Assembly (NCBI GenBank): GCA_964575025.1
Contig: CAZNPV010000002.1
Span: 62,001-126,000 of the forward strand
DNA from: JABMQB01 sp964575025
Lineage (GTDB): Bacteria > Bacteroidota > Bacteroidia > Bacteroidales > Prolixibacteraceae
DNA: 64,000 bases
Direction of reading: 5' to 3'
Of the stretch, positions 9,160-18,302 are shown piece by piece. Each line of letters starts with the position of its first letter. The stretch's first letter is position 1. The position numbers and the translations under genes were made by a program. The notes beneath the pieces were generated by a model, which had not been told where the DNA came from, made no database searches, and saw only the letters and a program-made list of their open reading frames with translations.

Positions 9160-9630
9160 ATGAAAAACGTATTGTGTCTGTTACTGGCCGTTTTTTTCAG
9201 TTTTGCAGTGCAAGCTCAGCGGTTCTTTAATGAGGAAGGTCCGGAACAGGACAGCCTGCCTGAGGTAATCAGCATACTTAATCCGAATCAGGATCCGCGG
9301 CTAACCCGGATGGTACAATGGCAAATTGAGAACAACCGACGCAAAAATGGCATCGACGGCTGGAGGGTGGAAATCTTCAACCGCTCAGGAAGCAATGCCC
9401 TGGAAGAAGCCCTGGAAGTGAAACAGGATTTTCTTTCCGTTTATCCCGATATTCCTGTGAATGTGTTGTTTAATGCTCCCGACTTTAAAGTACGGGTAGG
9501 TGACTTCAGAACCCGGAATGAGGCACTGAAACTCCGAAAAGAGATCACGAAAAAATATCCCAAATCGTTTGCAGTACGGGATAAGATCAATTTTCCACCC
9601 CTTCGCAAAAAAGAAAGCCGGAATGAGTGA
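9160..9630 (+). CDS. SPOR-domain exported protein
   Basis: From the ATG at 9160 this is a 156-residue protein with a signal peptide (MKNVLCLLLAVFFSFAVQAQ). Its C-terminal half resembles a SPOR domain: GWRVEIFNRSG, a YPDIPVNVLF strand, and FKVRVGDFRTRNEALKLRKE. SPOR domains bind septal peptidoglycan stripped of stem peptides, so a periplasmic division or cell wall role is likely. The ATG at 9151 is an alternative; the one at 9127 precedes the promoter box and is unlikely. Its last eight bases overlap the start of the PurF-like gene, so the two are co-transcribed. Confidence 0.75.
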   Translation: MKNVLCLLLAVFFSFAVQAQRFFNEEGPEQDSLPEVISILNPNQDPRLTRMVQWQIENNRRKNGIDGWRVEIFNRSGSNALEEALEVKQDFLSVYPDIPVNVLFNAPDFKVRVGDFRTRNEALKLRKEITKKYPKSFAVRDKINFPPLRKKESRNE

Positions 9631-11518
9631 ATCGATCAAACATGAGTGCGGGATTGCATTGGTAAGGCTCCTGAAACCCCTAAGCTACTACCAGGAAAAA
9701 TACGGCTCCTGGGAATACGGACTTAACAAAGTCTACCTCCTGATGGAGAAACAACACAACCGCGGGCAGGACGGAGCCGGAATCGTTAACCTGAAAATGA
9801 ATCTTACCCCGGGGACCCACTATATTCACCGCTATCGCTCCATAAAACAGAATCCCATACTCGATTTATTCAGTAAAATCAATAAAATCAGTCGGAAATT
9901 GATAAGAAACGGGGGCATTCCGGATGACCTTACCTGGGTATATAACAACCTCCCTTTTGCCGGGGAGATTTTTCTCGGGCATTTACGGTATGGCACCTTC
10001 GGGGGGAAAAGCCTGGAATATATCCACCCTGTGATGCGGCAAAACAACTGGAAATCAAGAAACCTGGTGCTGGCCGGAAATTTTAACCTTACCAATACCA
10101 ACGAACTCTTTGAAGTTCTCATTAATCTGGGACAACACCCTAAAGCGTATACCGACACCGTAACGGTACTGGAAAAGGTAGGCCATTTCCTGGATGAAGA
10201 AAACCAGTTGCTCTTCAGAAAATACAAGGAGGAAGGCTATTCAAATATTGAAATATCTGCTTTAATTGAACAGCATATTGACATCGGGAATATTCTTGAA
10301 CGGGCAACAAAAGATTGGGATGGAGGCTATGCTGTTGCCGGAATAATCGGCCATGGTGATGTTTTTGCCATGCGTGATCCCTGGGGGATCCGGCCCGTTC
10401 ATTATTACCATGATGATGAAATTGTTGTGGTGGCCTCTGAAAGACCGGTGATCCAGACAGTCATGAATGTATCGTACCATAAGGTGAAGGAGATAAACCC
10501 CGGAGAGTCCCTGATCCTTAAAAAAGACGGGACGTTAAAAAATCAAATGATCAGAAAACCCTGTGAACGGAAATCCTGTTCCTTTGAACGGATCTATTTT
10601 TCAAGGGGCAGTGACCGGAATATATACTTCGAACGGAAAGAACTGGGGAGGTTATTGACTGACCCAATCCTTGAAACCATTCATTACGATTTTAAAAATA
10701 CCGTGTTTTCCTATATTCCTAACACTTCAGAAACAGCGTTCTACGGAATGATGGAAGGTGTAAGAAAGTACCTTGCCGGTTGGAAAATAGAACAGATAAC
10801 AAAGCGAAAAGAACAATTAACAGGCCAACAGATCAGCGGGATCATCTCTGTTGAACCCCGGATAGAGAAAATTGCCGTTAAGGATGTTAAGTTGCGTACG
10901 TTTATAGCGGACGATGCCAGCCGTAATGACCTGGTTGGTCACGTGTATGACGTAACCTACGGAGTGATAAAGAATACCGATACACTGGTTATAATCGACG
11001 ATTCAATTGTCAGAGGGACTACGCTTAAATACAGTATTATCCGGATTCTGGACCGGTTGCATCCAAAAAAGATCGTTGTGGTTTCTTCAGCTCCACAGAT
11101 CAGATACCCCGACTGTTATGGGATTGATATGACCCGGCTGGGAAAGTTTGTTGCTTTTAATGCCGCTATTGCCCTGCTGAAAGAGAATGGGTTGGAAAAG
11201 GTCATGGATGAGGTGTATGAAAAATGCAGGGAACAGGAAAAATTGCCTAAAGAAAAAGCAGTGAACTGTGTCAGGGAAATCTACCGCCCCTTTACAGCAG
11301 ACCAGATAACTGCAAAAATTGCTGAATTATTAACCCCGGAAGAGTGTTCTGCACAAGTGGATATTGTCTACCAGACCATTGAAAATCTGCACAAAGCCTG
11401 TCCCAACGATACCGGCGATTGGTATTTCACCGGTGATTATCCTACCCCGGGGGGGAACAATGTGGTGAATGCTTCCTTTATTAATTATTTCGAAGGCTCG
11501 GATAAACGGGCCTATTAA
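9623..11518 (+). CDS. Long Bacteroidota-type amidophosphoribosyltransferase (PurF homologue)
   Basis: This 631-residue class II glutamine amidotransferase fused to a phosphoribosyltransferase is predicted to make phosphoribosylamine from PRPP and glutamine in purine synthesis. The catalytic Cys is residue 9 (KHECGIAL), after a short propeptide. Glutamine-domain motifs EKQHNRGQDGAG and RYGTFGGKS follow. The PRPP loop IIDDSIVRGTT is near 455. At over 600 residues it is longer than classical PurF (about 470-505), as in a second PurF-like protein I know from Bacteroidota, so it may be a paralogue with a specialised role. The chosen ATG at 9623 overlaps the SPOR gene stop by 8 bp and puts the Cys in the usual place. 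Confidence 0.85.
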   Translation: MSESIKHECGIALVRLLKPLSYYQEKYGSWEYGLNKVYLLMEKQHNRGQDGAGIVNLKMNLTPGTHYIHRYRSIKQNPILDLFSKINKISRKLIRNGGIPDDLTWVYNNLPFAGEIFLGHLRYGTFGGKSLEYIHPVMRQNNWKSRNLVLAGNFNLTNTNELFEVLINLGQHPKAYTDTVTVLEKVGHFLDEENQLLFRKYKEEGYSNIEISALIEQHIDIGNILERATKDWDGGYAVAGIIGHGDVFAMRDPWGIRPVHYYHDDEIVVVASERPVIQTVMNVSYHKVKEINPGESLILKKDGTLKNQMIRKPCERKSCSFERIYFSRGSDRNIYFERKELGRLLTDPILETIHYDFKNTVFSYIPNTSETAFYGMMEGVRKYLAGWKIEQITKRKEQLTGQQISGIISVEPRIEKIAVKDVKLRTFIADDASRNDLVGHVYDVTYGVIKNTDTLVIIDDSIVRGTTLKYSIIRILDRLHPKKIVVVSSAPQIRYPDCYGIDMTRLGKFVAFNAAIALLKENGLEKVMDEVYEKCREQEKLPKEKAVNCVREIYRPFTADQITAKIAELLTPEECSAQVDIVYQTIENLHKACPNDTGDWYFTGDYPTPGGNNVVNASFINYFEGSDKRAY

Positions 11519-11544
11519 AAAAGGATACGCTATATGCATGAGAG

Positions 11545-11577
11545 CAAAAAAAAAAGACTGTCGCAAAGGACAGTCTT
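11545..11577 (-). terminator. Rho-independent terminator of the WM-repeat protein gene
   Basis: A perfect 9-bp stem (AAGACTGTC at 11554-11562, GACAGTCTT at 11569-11577) with a 6-base loop is followed on the minus strand by a run of about ten T. It lies between two convergent genes and best serves the minus-strand gene ending at 11629. Confidence 0.85.
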
Positions 11578-11628
11578 CTCTAACTAAATCCAATAAACTA
11601 ATCTCAATAATTTCACTCTTTTACTTCC

Positions 11629-11964
11629 TTAGATTATCGCGTTAAACATCCAGTTTTCTATTTCCAGTTCTTTTTCTGTGTCTTCAACAGCACAAACTTT
11701 TTTGCTGTTTAAGGGAGCCGGATTAAACATCCACTCCATAAGTTCAAGAGCGTTTTCAGATTCCCTTTGAAAGAGGGTCAATTCCCCGGAGCGGGTATGG
11801 TTGTTCCACATCCATGGTTCAAGCTCTAGTGCCGGTTCAACTTCTGTTTTTATTTCAAGGCTTGAGGCAACTTGACGTTCTGTGTTTTCTGCGTTTGCAT
11901 TTCCTGCCAGTAGGAAAAAAGCGAGAAGGGCAAAAAATACAAATTGATTTTTTCTGGTTTTCAT
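11629..11964 (-). CDS. Small exported protein with three 27-residue-spaced WM[WF]N repeats
   Basis: A 111-residue protein of unknown function. Residues 8-25 form a signal peptide (ending AGNANA), so it is exported. The mature part holds three copies of a ten-residue motif: ALELEPWMWN (45-54), ALELMEWMFN (72-81) and ELEIENWMFN (99-108). They start exactly 27 residues apart, and the third lies at the C terminus. The motif is acidic and amphipathic, with an invariant Trp-Met pair and a closing Asn. The mature protein has one Cys and no catalytic signature. Its own terminator and the long leader (146 bp before ispE) suggest a single-gene transcript. Confidence 0.7.
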   Translation of the reverse strand: MKTRKNQFVFFALLAFFLLAGNANAENTERQVASSLEIKTEVEPALELEPWMWNNHTRSGELTLFQRESENALELMEWMFNPAPLNSKKVCAVEDTEKELEIENWMFNAII

Positions 11965-12110
11965 TGTTACACTGTTTTTGTTTTCTAATTGTTTCTGTTT
12001 AATTGTCTTTACTCTAATAGACTCAATTCCTCTGCAAAGGTTACATTCCTTTATGTTAAAAAGTATAAAAATCTTGTTAATAAAATCTTAAGATCGGTAA
12101 GGAGCGATGA

Positions 12111-12914
12111 TTACCGGTAAATCAAACAGCCTTCCGGGAAAGTGTTTCGGTCCATTACCGGTAAATCGTCGAACAGTCCGTAAACAGCGCTCCCGCTACC
12201 TGTCATAGAAGCATAAACAGCTCCCAGGTTATACAGCGTATTTTTAATTCCTGGCAGATCCGGGAATTTGTTGAAAACCGTTTCTTCAAAGGCATTGTGT
12301 AGTTTTCCACGCCATAGGGTTACCGGTAATTTGATCAGGTCTGTTAATGTTTCCCGGGGAACATCCGGATGAATATTCTGGTAAGCATCCGCAGTACGGA
12401 CCCGGAAAGGGGGAACCACAACAAGAATGTGATAAGTGGATAAATCAATGTTTACCGGGGTCAGAATATTTCCGATGCCGGTAGCCAGGGAAGGGGTGTT
12501 GTACACAAAAAAAGCACAGTCAGCACCCAGCTTTTCCGCATACATTGCAAGGGTTGGTTTTTTCAGGTTCAATGAAAAGAGAGTATTTAAAGCGGTAAGC
12601 ATAAATGCAGCATCCGACGATCCGCCACCCAGGCCGGTACCGAAAGGGATTTTTTTATGTAAATGGATATGAACCGGTGGAAGATCAAAATCTTTTTTTA
12701 AAAGCGTATACGCCAGAACAGCCAGATTGTCTTCTGCCTTTCCTCCCGGAACCAACCCTGTACTATCTATCCTGAATTTGGCGGATTCCACCACATCCAG
12801 GGCATCGCTGACCTCAATGGGGTAAAAGATGGTCTCCAGGTTGTGGTACCCGTCCTTTCTTTTTTTTGTTATTCTGAGCCCCAGGTTAATTTTGGCATTG
12901 GGAAAAACAACCAT
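12111..12914 (-). CDS. ispE: 4-diphosphocytidyl-2-C-methyl-D-erythritol kinase
   Basis: This 267-residue GHMP kinase phosphorylates CDP-methylerythritol in the MEP pathway to isoprenoids, including the undecaprenyl carrier for the cell wall. Motifs are PNAKINLGLRI at residues 5-15, the ATP loop GTGLGGGSSDAAF near 91-103, and the C-terminal GHMP motif MTGSGSAVYGLF. Length is normal. It starts 9 bp after the gcvP stop, so the two form an operon. Confidence 0.93.
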   Translation of the reverse strand: MVVFPNAKINLGLRITKKRKDGYHNLETIFYPIEVSDALDVVESAKFRIDSTGLVPGGKAEDNLAVLAYTLLKKDFDLPPVHIHLHKKIPFGTGLGGGSSDAAFMLTALNTLFSLNLKKPTLAMYAEKLGADCAFFVYNTPSLATGIGNILTPVNIDLSTYHILVVVPPFRVRTADAYQNIHPDVPRETLTDLIKLPVTLWRGKLHNAFEETVFNKFPDLPGIKNTLYNLGAVYASMTGSGSAVYGLFDDLPVMDRNTFPEGCLIYR

Positions 12915-12923
12915 CCGGTTTTC

Positions 12924-15821
12924 TTATTTTGGATTCTGAACGTCAGCTTTCTTGAATAATTCATCCTCTTCGGGGGATCCGTATGTACCGATCAGGTTTC
13001 GGTCTCCCCAGGCATTGTCAATCCGCCCTACAGGAGTCCAGAATTTATTTTCACACACCCAGGGCAGAGGATAAGCAGCCTGCTGTCTGCTGTAGGAATG
13101 GTTCCATTGATCTGCAGTAACATGCATGGCTGTATGGGGTGCATTAGTCAGCACGTTATCGGTTTTTTCAGCTCTGCCCTCTTTCACCTGTTTAATTTCT
13201 TCAAAAATCTGGTTCATGGTTTCTATGAACCGGTCCAGTTCCGCCAGGGATTCACTTTCAGTGGGTTCGACCATTAAGGTTCCATGAACCGGGAACGACA
13301 ATGTAGGTGCGTGGTATCCGAAGTCCATCATTCTTTTGGCGATATCGGTTTCTGTAATTCCGGTATCGTCTTTTAAATGTCGGCATTCAAGAATCATCTC
13401 ATGTGCTACCCTGCCATTTTTACCGGTGTACAAGATGCCGCAGTTATCTTTTAATGCTGAAGCAAGGTAATTGGCATTAAGAATGGCTATTTTTGAAGCT
13501 TGAGTGAGTCCTTCTGCCCCCATCATTTTGATGTAACCATAGGTAATGGTCAGTATGGAGGCGCTTCCCCAGGGAGCAGCGGCTACCGCATGAATTCCCC
13601 TGTGTCCGTTATTCATGACCGGGTGCGAAGGTAGAAAGTCCACCAAATGGGCTGCAACGGCAATGGGACCTACTCCGGGACCCCCGCCTCCGTGAGGAAT
13701 TGCAAAGGTTTTATGGAGGTTCAGGTGGCATACATCGGCCCCGATGACCTTTGGGTTTGTCAACCCGACCTGTGCATTCATATTGGCACCATCCATGTAT
13801 ACCTGGCCTCCCTGTTGATGGATGATGTCACACATTTTTACAATGGAGGCCTCAAAGACACCATGTGTGGAAGGGTAGGTTACCATAAAAGCGGCAAGAT
13901 GATCTTTATGGTCAGCTGCTTTTTTCCGCAGGTCTTCCATGTCGATATTTCCTCCCGAATCGCAGGCCACCACTACTACTTTCATGCCAGCCATAGCGGC
14001 ACTGGCGGGATTGGTACCATGGGCCGATGCAGGTATAAGAACAACATCGCGTTGAGGATTCCCTCTGCTTTTATGGTACTCCCGGATAACCATTAATCCT
14101 GTATATTCACCGGCAGCTCCCGAGTTAGGCATCAGGCTGACATCGGCCATGCCCGTTATTTCAGCAAGGTCCTGTCGCAAATCTTCCATCATGCTATGGT
14201 ACCCCAGGGCCTGGTTCCCGGGAACAAAAGGATGGATTCCGTTGAATTCAATCCAGCTTAAAGGAAACATCTCCGTAGCAGCATTTAATTTCATTGTGCA
14301 GGAACCCAGGGGAATCATGGAGTGTGTAAGAGAAATATCCTTATGTTCCAGCTTTTTGATATACCTGAGCATGTCTGTTTCAGACCGGTATTTCAAAAAT
14401 ACCTCCTGGGTCATAAAGTCTGAAGTACGCCTGAATGGTTGAGCAACCGGAACTGTTTCCGGGTATTGTTTCACCGGCTCCCAGGGTTTATTGGCAGCCC
14501 TGGCAAATACTTCAATGATCCATTCCATGTCCTGCCGGTTCGTGGTTTCATCAATGCTGATTCCTACTTCGCCGTTCTGAAAATACCGGAAATTCATCTC
14601 CCGTTCAAGAGAAAACCGTTCAATATCTTTACGTTTTACCTGCTCAGGCAGGGCAAAACGGATGGTGTCAAAACAGGTATGGTTCAGTTGCCGGTAGCCG
14701 TATGTTGAAATTTTTTCAGAAAGAAAAACTGCAATGCTGTGTATTCTTTCGGCAATTTCAATAATTCCCTTTGCTCCGTGATATACTGCGTAGAATCCAG
14801 CCATGGTTGCCAGGAGAGCCTGAGCGGTACAGATATTTGATGTAGCCCTTTCCCTTTTGATATGTTGTTCGCGGGTTTGGAGGGCCATCCTGAGGGCTCT
14901 GTTCCCATGTACATCTTTGGTAATGCCAATAATCCTTCCGGGCATATTTCTTTTGTATTCCGCTTTGGAAGCAAAAAAAGCAGCGTGGGGGCCTCCATAT
15001 CCCATAGGGATTCCAAACCGTTGGCTGCTGCCAAAGACAATATCAGCTCCCCATTCACCGGGGGGCGTCAGAATAGCTAGCGCAAGAAGATCTGCTGCTA
15101 CAGCAACTTTAATCCCTTTTTCGTGGGCTTCTTCTATCAGTGATGCATAATCTGTTATTTCCCCTTCAGAGTTGGGGTATTGCACGATTGCACCAAAAAC
15201 ATCGGGTGTAAATTCAAAATCCTCCAGCCGTTGTATCTTTAATACAATTCCCAGCGGAGTTGCCCTGGTTTTAAGCACATCCAGGGTCTGTGGCCACGTC
15301 TTTTCGTCAACCAGGAGGGTATGTACCCTGTTTTTGATCATTGCCCTGGAACGAAGTTCGTACATCATAGACATGGCTTCAGCTGCTGCTGTGGATTCAT
15401 CCAGTAGGGAAGCGTTGGCTATTTCCATGCGTGTTAATTCACATACCATGGTCTGAAAGATGAGCAATGCTTCAAGACGCCCCTGAGAAATTTCAGCCTG
15501 GTAAGGCGTATAGGAAGTATACCAGACAGGATTCTCAAGAACATTTCTGAGAATAACTGCCGGTGTTATGGTATCGTAATACCCCATGCCAATGTAGGTG
15601 TTGAAGACCTTGTTTTTCAGGGCAAGTTCACGAATCTTACGGTAGTATTTGCGCTCTGAGAGCCCTTTTTTCAGTTGCAGGGACTCTTTTAACCGGATGT
15701 TTCCCGGTACCGTTTGCTCTATTAATTCATCCAGGGTTGAAACACCCAGTTTCTGAAGCATATGGCTTATCTCATATTCCCTCGGCCCTATATGGCGGTT
15801 TACAAATTGATCAATCGACAT
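12924..15821 (-). CDS. gcvP: Glycine dehydrogenase (decarboxylating), P protein of the glycine cleavage system
   Basis: This 965-residue PLP enzyme decarboxylates glycine and passes the aminomethyl group to the lipoyl H protein. It is the full-length single-chain form (not split into P1/P2): both halves are present, starting FVNRHIGPREYEI, with the PLP lysine in NLHKTFAIPHGGGGPG. GcvT and GcvH are not in the window. No glycine riboswitch-like structure fits in the 80 bp upstream. It is followed directly by ispE. Confidence 0.96.
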   Translation of the reverse strand: MSIDQFVNRHIGPREYEISHMLQKLGVSTLDELIEQTVPGNIRLKESLQLKKGLSERKYYRKIRELALKNKVFNTYIGMGYYDTITPAVILRNVLENPVWYTSYTPYQAEISQGRLEALLIFQTMVCELTRMEIANASLLDESTAAAEAMSMMYELRSRAMIKNRVHTLLVDEKTWPQTLDVLKTRATPLGIVLKIQRLEDFEFTPDVFGAIVQYPNSEGEITDYASLIEEAHEKGIKVAVAADLLALAILTPPGEWGADIVFGSSQRFGIPMGYGGPHAAFFASKAEYKRNMPGRIIGITKDVHGNRALRMALQTREQHIKRERATSNICTAQALLATMAGFYAVYHGAKGIIEIAERIHSIAVFLSEKISTYGYRQLNHTCFDTIRFALPEQVKRKDIERFSLEREMNFRYFQNGEVGISIDETTNRQDMEWIIEVFARAANKPWEPVKQYPETVPVAQPFRRTSDFMTQEVFLKYRSETDMLRYIKKLEHKDISLTHSMIPLGSCTMKLNAATEMFPLSWIEFNGIHPFVPGNQALGYHSMMEDLRQDLAEITGMADVSLMPNSGAAGEYTGLMVIREYHKSRGNPQRDVVLIPASAHGTNPASAAMAGMKVVVVACDSGGNIDMEDLRKKAADHKDHLAAFMVTYPSTHGVFEASIVKMCDIIHQQGGQVYMDGANMNAQVGLTNPKVIGADVCHLNLHKTFAIPHGGGGPGVGPIAVAAHLVDFLPSHPVMNNGHRGIHAVAAAPWGSASILTITYGYIKMMGAEGLTQASKIAILNANYLASALKDNCGILYTGKNGRVAHEMILECRHLKDDTGITETDIAKRMMDFGYHAPTLSFPVHGTLMVEPTESESLAELDRFIETMNQIFEEIKQVKEGRAEKTDNVLTNAPHTAMHVTADQWNHSYSRQQAAYPLPWVCENKFWTPVGRIDNAWGDRNLIGTYGSPEEDELFKKADVQNPK

Positions 15822-15902
15822 GTTCCTTTGTTAATTTTTTTGGTTGAGCAATATTAAGCGATGTTCGTTTTTTAAAAAATGATTTTAATCTGCAAATCAC
15901 GA

Positions 15903-16541
15903 TCAGGTTAAAAAGGGATTGTGCTTTTTCTCGAACCCAATCGTTGTTTCAGGCCCGTGTCCGCAGTAAACCACCGTATCATCGGGCAAGGTAAAAAGTT
16001 TTGTTTTTATAGCGCTGATCAGGGTGTTGTAATCACCTCCCGGTAAATCAGTACGGCCAATGCCTCCGTAAAAAAGAACATCACCCCCGATCAGGACTCC
16101 CTCGTTTTCTTCGTACAGCACAATGTGTCCGGGTGAGTGTCCCGGCACATGAATAATCCTGAATTCGGTATGGCCAAACGTTACCGTATCTTTTTCTGAC
16201 AAAAAGGTGTCAGGAGGCCTTACCGGTTTCATCTCAAATCCAAACAGGGATGCCTGGTCCACTACCTTTTCCACCCAGAACAATTCATCAGGGTGAGCTG
16301 CAAATTCCACATTGTATTTGTTTCGCATATACTCGATTCCCATCATGTGGTCGAAATGGCAATGGGTGTTTACCAGTTTTTTAAGTGAAAGCCCGTGGTG
16401 TTTTATGTAATGATCTGCTTCCTTTTCCTCTTCAGGGGAGTAAAATCCGGCATCCACCAGGATGCATTCTTTTGTGTGATCATAAAGCAAAAAAGTATTT
16501 TCCTGAACAGGATTAACAACGAATTTTTTTATTTCAGGCAT
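15903..16541 (-). CDS. Metallo-beta-lactamase fold hydrolase (glyoxalase II-like)
   Basis: A 212-residue cytoplasmic hydrolase with the metal motif THCHFDHMMG near residue 58, then VPGHSPGHIVLYEE, GGDVLFYGGIGRTDLPGG and a final YCGHGPETT. This is the pattern of glyoxalase II-like and persulfide dioxygenase-like proteins; a thioester substrate is likely but unproven. It starts 2 bp after the pcm stop, so the two are co-transcribed. Confidence 0.85.
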   Translation of the reverse strand: MPEIKKFVVNPVQENTFLLYDHTKECILVDAGFYSPEEEKEADHYIKHHGLSLKKLVNTHCHFDHMMGIEYMRNKYNVEFAAHPDELFWVEKVVDQASLFGFEMKPVRPPDTFLSEKDTVTFGHTEFRIIHVPGHSPGHIVLYEENEGVLIGGDVLFYGGIGRTDLPGGDYNTLISAIKTKLFTLPDDTVVYCGHGPETTIGFEKKHNPFLT

Positions 16542-16543
16542 AT

Positions 16544-17191
16544 TTAGCGGTTTGAAGTTCCTTTTAACAGGGGAACGAAAACAAAGCTTCCAAATTTCTC
16601 TGTTTTGAATTCATTTTCATCCAACCGGGTGATCAAACACATGTCCTGTCGATTGGGTTTACCTACGGGAACGACCATTTTTCCTTCGGTTTTCAGTTGT
16701 TTTTTTAACGCGTCCGGAACAGAGGGAGCAGCTGCTGTTACCAGTATTTTATCAAACGGTCCATAGGTTGACAATCCGTTATACCCGTCACCAAAGAAAA
16801 ATTTAGGATTATAGCCTATCTGAGGAAGGAAGTCACGGGCTTTCAGATAAAGTTCTTTAAGGCGTTCGATGGTATAGACAATGGCTCCCATTTCGCATAG
16901 GATGGCTGCCTGATAACCCGACCCGGTTCCAACTTCCAGTACTTTGTCAAACTTTTGAATCTCAAGCAATTGGGTCTGAAATGCTACGGTATAGGGCTGG
17001 GAGATGGTTTGCCCGCCTTCAATGGGGAATGCCTGGTCTTTATAGGCAAAATGATCAAAAGAACTCTCCATAAACAGATGACGTGGAACTTTGCCCACTG
17101 CATCCAGTACATTCCGGTCTTTTATCCCCTTCAGCTTCAATCCTTCCATTAATCTTCTCCGTAACCCCTGATGCCGTATTGTGTCGTCCAT
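16544..17191 (-). CDS. pcm: Protein-L-isoaspartate O-methyltransferase
   Basis: A 215-residue SAM-dependent methyltransferase that starts repair of isoaspartyl residues in aged proteins. It has the PCMT N-terminal helix (PRHLFM), the substrate segment QTISQPYTVA, the SAM motif VLEVGTGSGYQAAIL near 80-94, and ILVTAAAPSVP. Length is typical. Its promoter box lies at 17210-17217, and the MBL hydrolase gene follows 2 bp downstream. Confidence 0.93.
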   Translation of the reverse strand: MDDTIRHQGLRRRLMEGLKLKGIKDRNVLDAVGKVPRHLFMESSFDHFAYKDQAFPIEGGQTISQPYTVAFQTQLLEIQKFDKVLEVGTGSGYQAAILCEMGAIVYTIERLKELYLKARDFLPQIGYNPKFFFGDGYNGLSTYGPFDKILVTAAAPSVPDALKKQLKTEGKMVVPVGKPNRQDMCLITRLDENEFKTEKFGSFVFVPLLKGTSNR

Positions 17192-17209
17192 TTTTGTTTT
17201 ATGTTCTTA

Positions 17210-17217
17210 CAAAAATA
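17210..17217 (-). promoter_or_regulatory. TAnnTTTG -7 promoter box of pcm
   Basis: TATTTTTG on the minus strand matches the consensus and is 18 bp before the pcm ATG. The gap to the divergent gene at 17331 therefore carries a promoter on each strand. Confidence 0.5.
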
Positions 17218-17318
17218 GGGGAAAAAGAAATGCAGACCATCACATGGCTGGGTTCAATATTAACAAATAACGTTAATAAGTTCCTGAAAAGAGAGCGTTC
17301 TTAAGCTTTCAATTTATT

Positions 17319-17326
17319 TACTTTTG
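17319..17326 (+). promoter_or_regulatory. TAnnTTTG -7 promoter box of the oxidoreductase-like gene
   Basis: TACTTTTG matches the consensus. As at the rhlE gene, exactly four bases separate it from the ATG at 17331, which predicts a leaderless or nearly leaderless transcript. Confidence 0.5.
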
Positions 17327-17330
17327 GAAT

Positions 17331-18197
17331 ATGTTGAACATTGGATTGATAGGAAACATTGCTGCCATCGAAAAACAGGCAGAAAGATTAAAAAAATACC
17401 CGGATCTGAGGATTCAGGGAAAAGCTTCTGCCGGAACAAAAGACGGGCATTCGGAATATGATTTTTCCATCCCTGAATACAACCGTGTTGAATTAATTGA
17501 GCGCTGCGATGCTTTGATCCTTGAAGATTCAGCTCATGTTCCCTATTCGTTACTCATTGATGCAATAAAAAGAAACAAGCATATTTTTTTCTCAGGCTAT
17601 CCCGATTTTACCGAAATCCAATGCCAGGAACTCATAAAGCTGATTGAAGAAGCCGGAACCGTCGTCCAGATAACAAATCCCCTGTTTTACAACTCTTCAG
17701 TCCAATGGGTGGTGCATAATACATCCACCCCCTTTTATCTGAGCGTTGAGGTAACCAGACCCTGCTCCCGTTTTACCAACAAGGTTCTTTGGGATATACT
17801 CTTCCTGGTCACTAAAATGGGCCAGACTCTCCCCAAAAAAATGAAAATCTTTAATGCCGAGCATAAAGAAAAGGATTACCACTTCATAAATATCCGCAAC
17901 GATTATTCCGATTCATCGGTGCTTGACCTGAACCTGACATTGGAAGAAAAGAATGAAAAGTATCAGTTTAGGGTGATTTCAGAAAAAAATTATTTTGATG
18001 TGAACCTGATAACCCACCAGATTACGGGTAAAAAAAGAGCGATTCATACAAAAAAGCCGGAGATTGTAAAAGAGTATGAATCTTTTTTTAAAGCCATTAT
18101 TAAAAAGCAACTTCCTTTGACCGGGATCAGCGAATATGCGGATGTTTTAAAAATTGTTGAAGAGATAAACGGAAAAATATCTCTGCCTTCCCAGTGA
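17331..18197 (+). CDS. Gfo/Idh/MocA-like protein with a degenerate nucleotide-binding loop
   Basis: A 288-residue protein with the outline of a Gfo/Idh/MocA oxidoreductase: an N-terminal Rossmann-like half (LNIGLIGNIAAIEKQ, later IDAIKRNKHIFFSGYP) and a C-terminal beta-sheet half. The dinucleotide loop reads GLIGNIAAI rather than GxGxxG/A, and no EKP motif is seen (the position reads SGYP). It may have lost oxidoreductase activity and kept a binding or structural role. No function is assigned. The next gene, an exopolysaccharide priming transferase, lies 105 bp downstream on the same strand. Confidence 0.6.
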   Translation: MLNIGLIGNIAAIEKQAERLKKYPDLRIQGKASAGTKDGHSEYDFSIPEYNRVELIERCDALILEDSAHVPYSLLIDAIKRNKHIFFSGYPDFTEIQCQELIKLIEEAGTVVQITNPLFYNSSVQWVVHNTSTPFYLSVEVTRPCSRFTNKVLWDILFLVTKMGQTLPKKMKIFNAEHKEKDYHFINIRNDYSDSSVLDLNLTLEEKNEKYQFRVISEKNYFDVNLITHQITGKKRAIHTKKPEIVKEYESFFKAIIKKQLPLTGISEYADVLKIVEEINGKISLPSQ

Positions 18198-18302
18198 TTT
18201 TTCTCTGAAAAAAAGTCATTTCCGGCAATAAAAAAACCGGACTTCCGTTCAACTTATATCTGGTAGGAAATCAGATTGCTTGACTAAGTTTAACCGAACG
18301 AT

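Noticed and set aside
15822..15902. Possible glycine riboswitch upstream of gcvP
   Set aside because: The leader is only about 80 bp, AT-rich, and lacks the paired GC-rich helices of a glycine aptamer.
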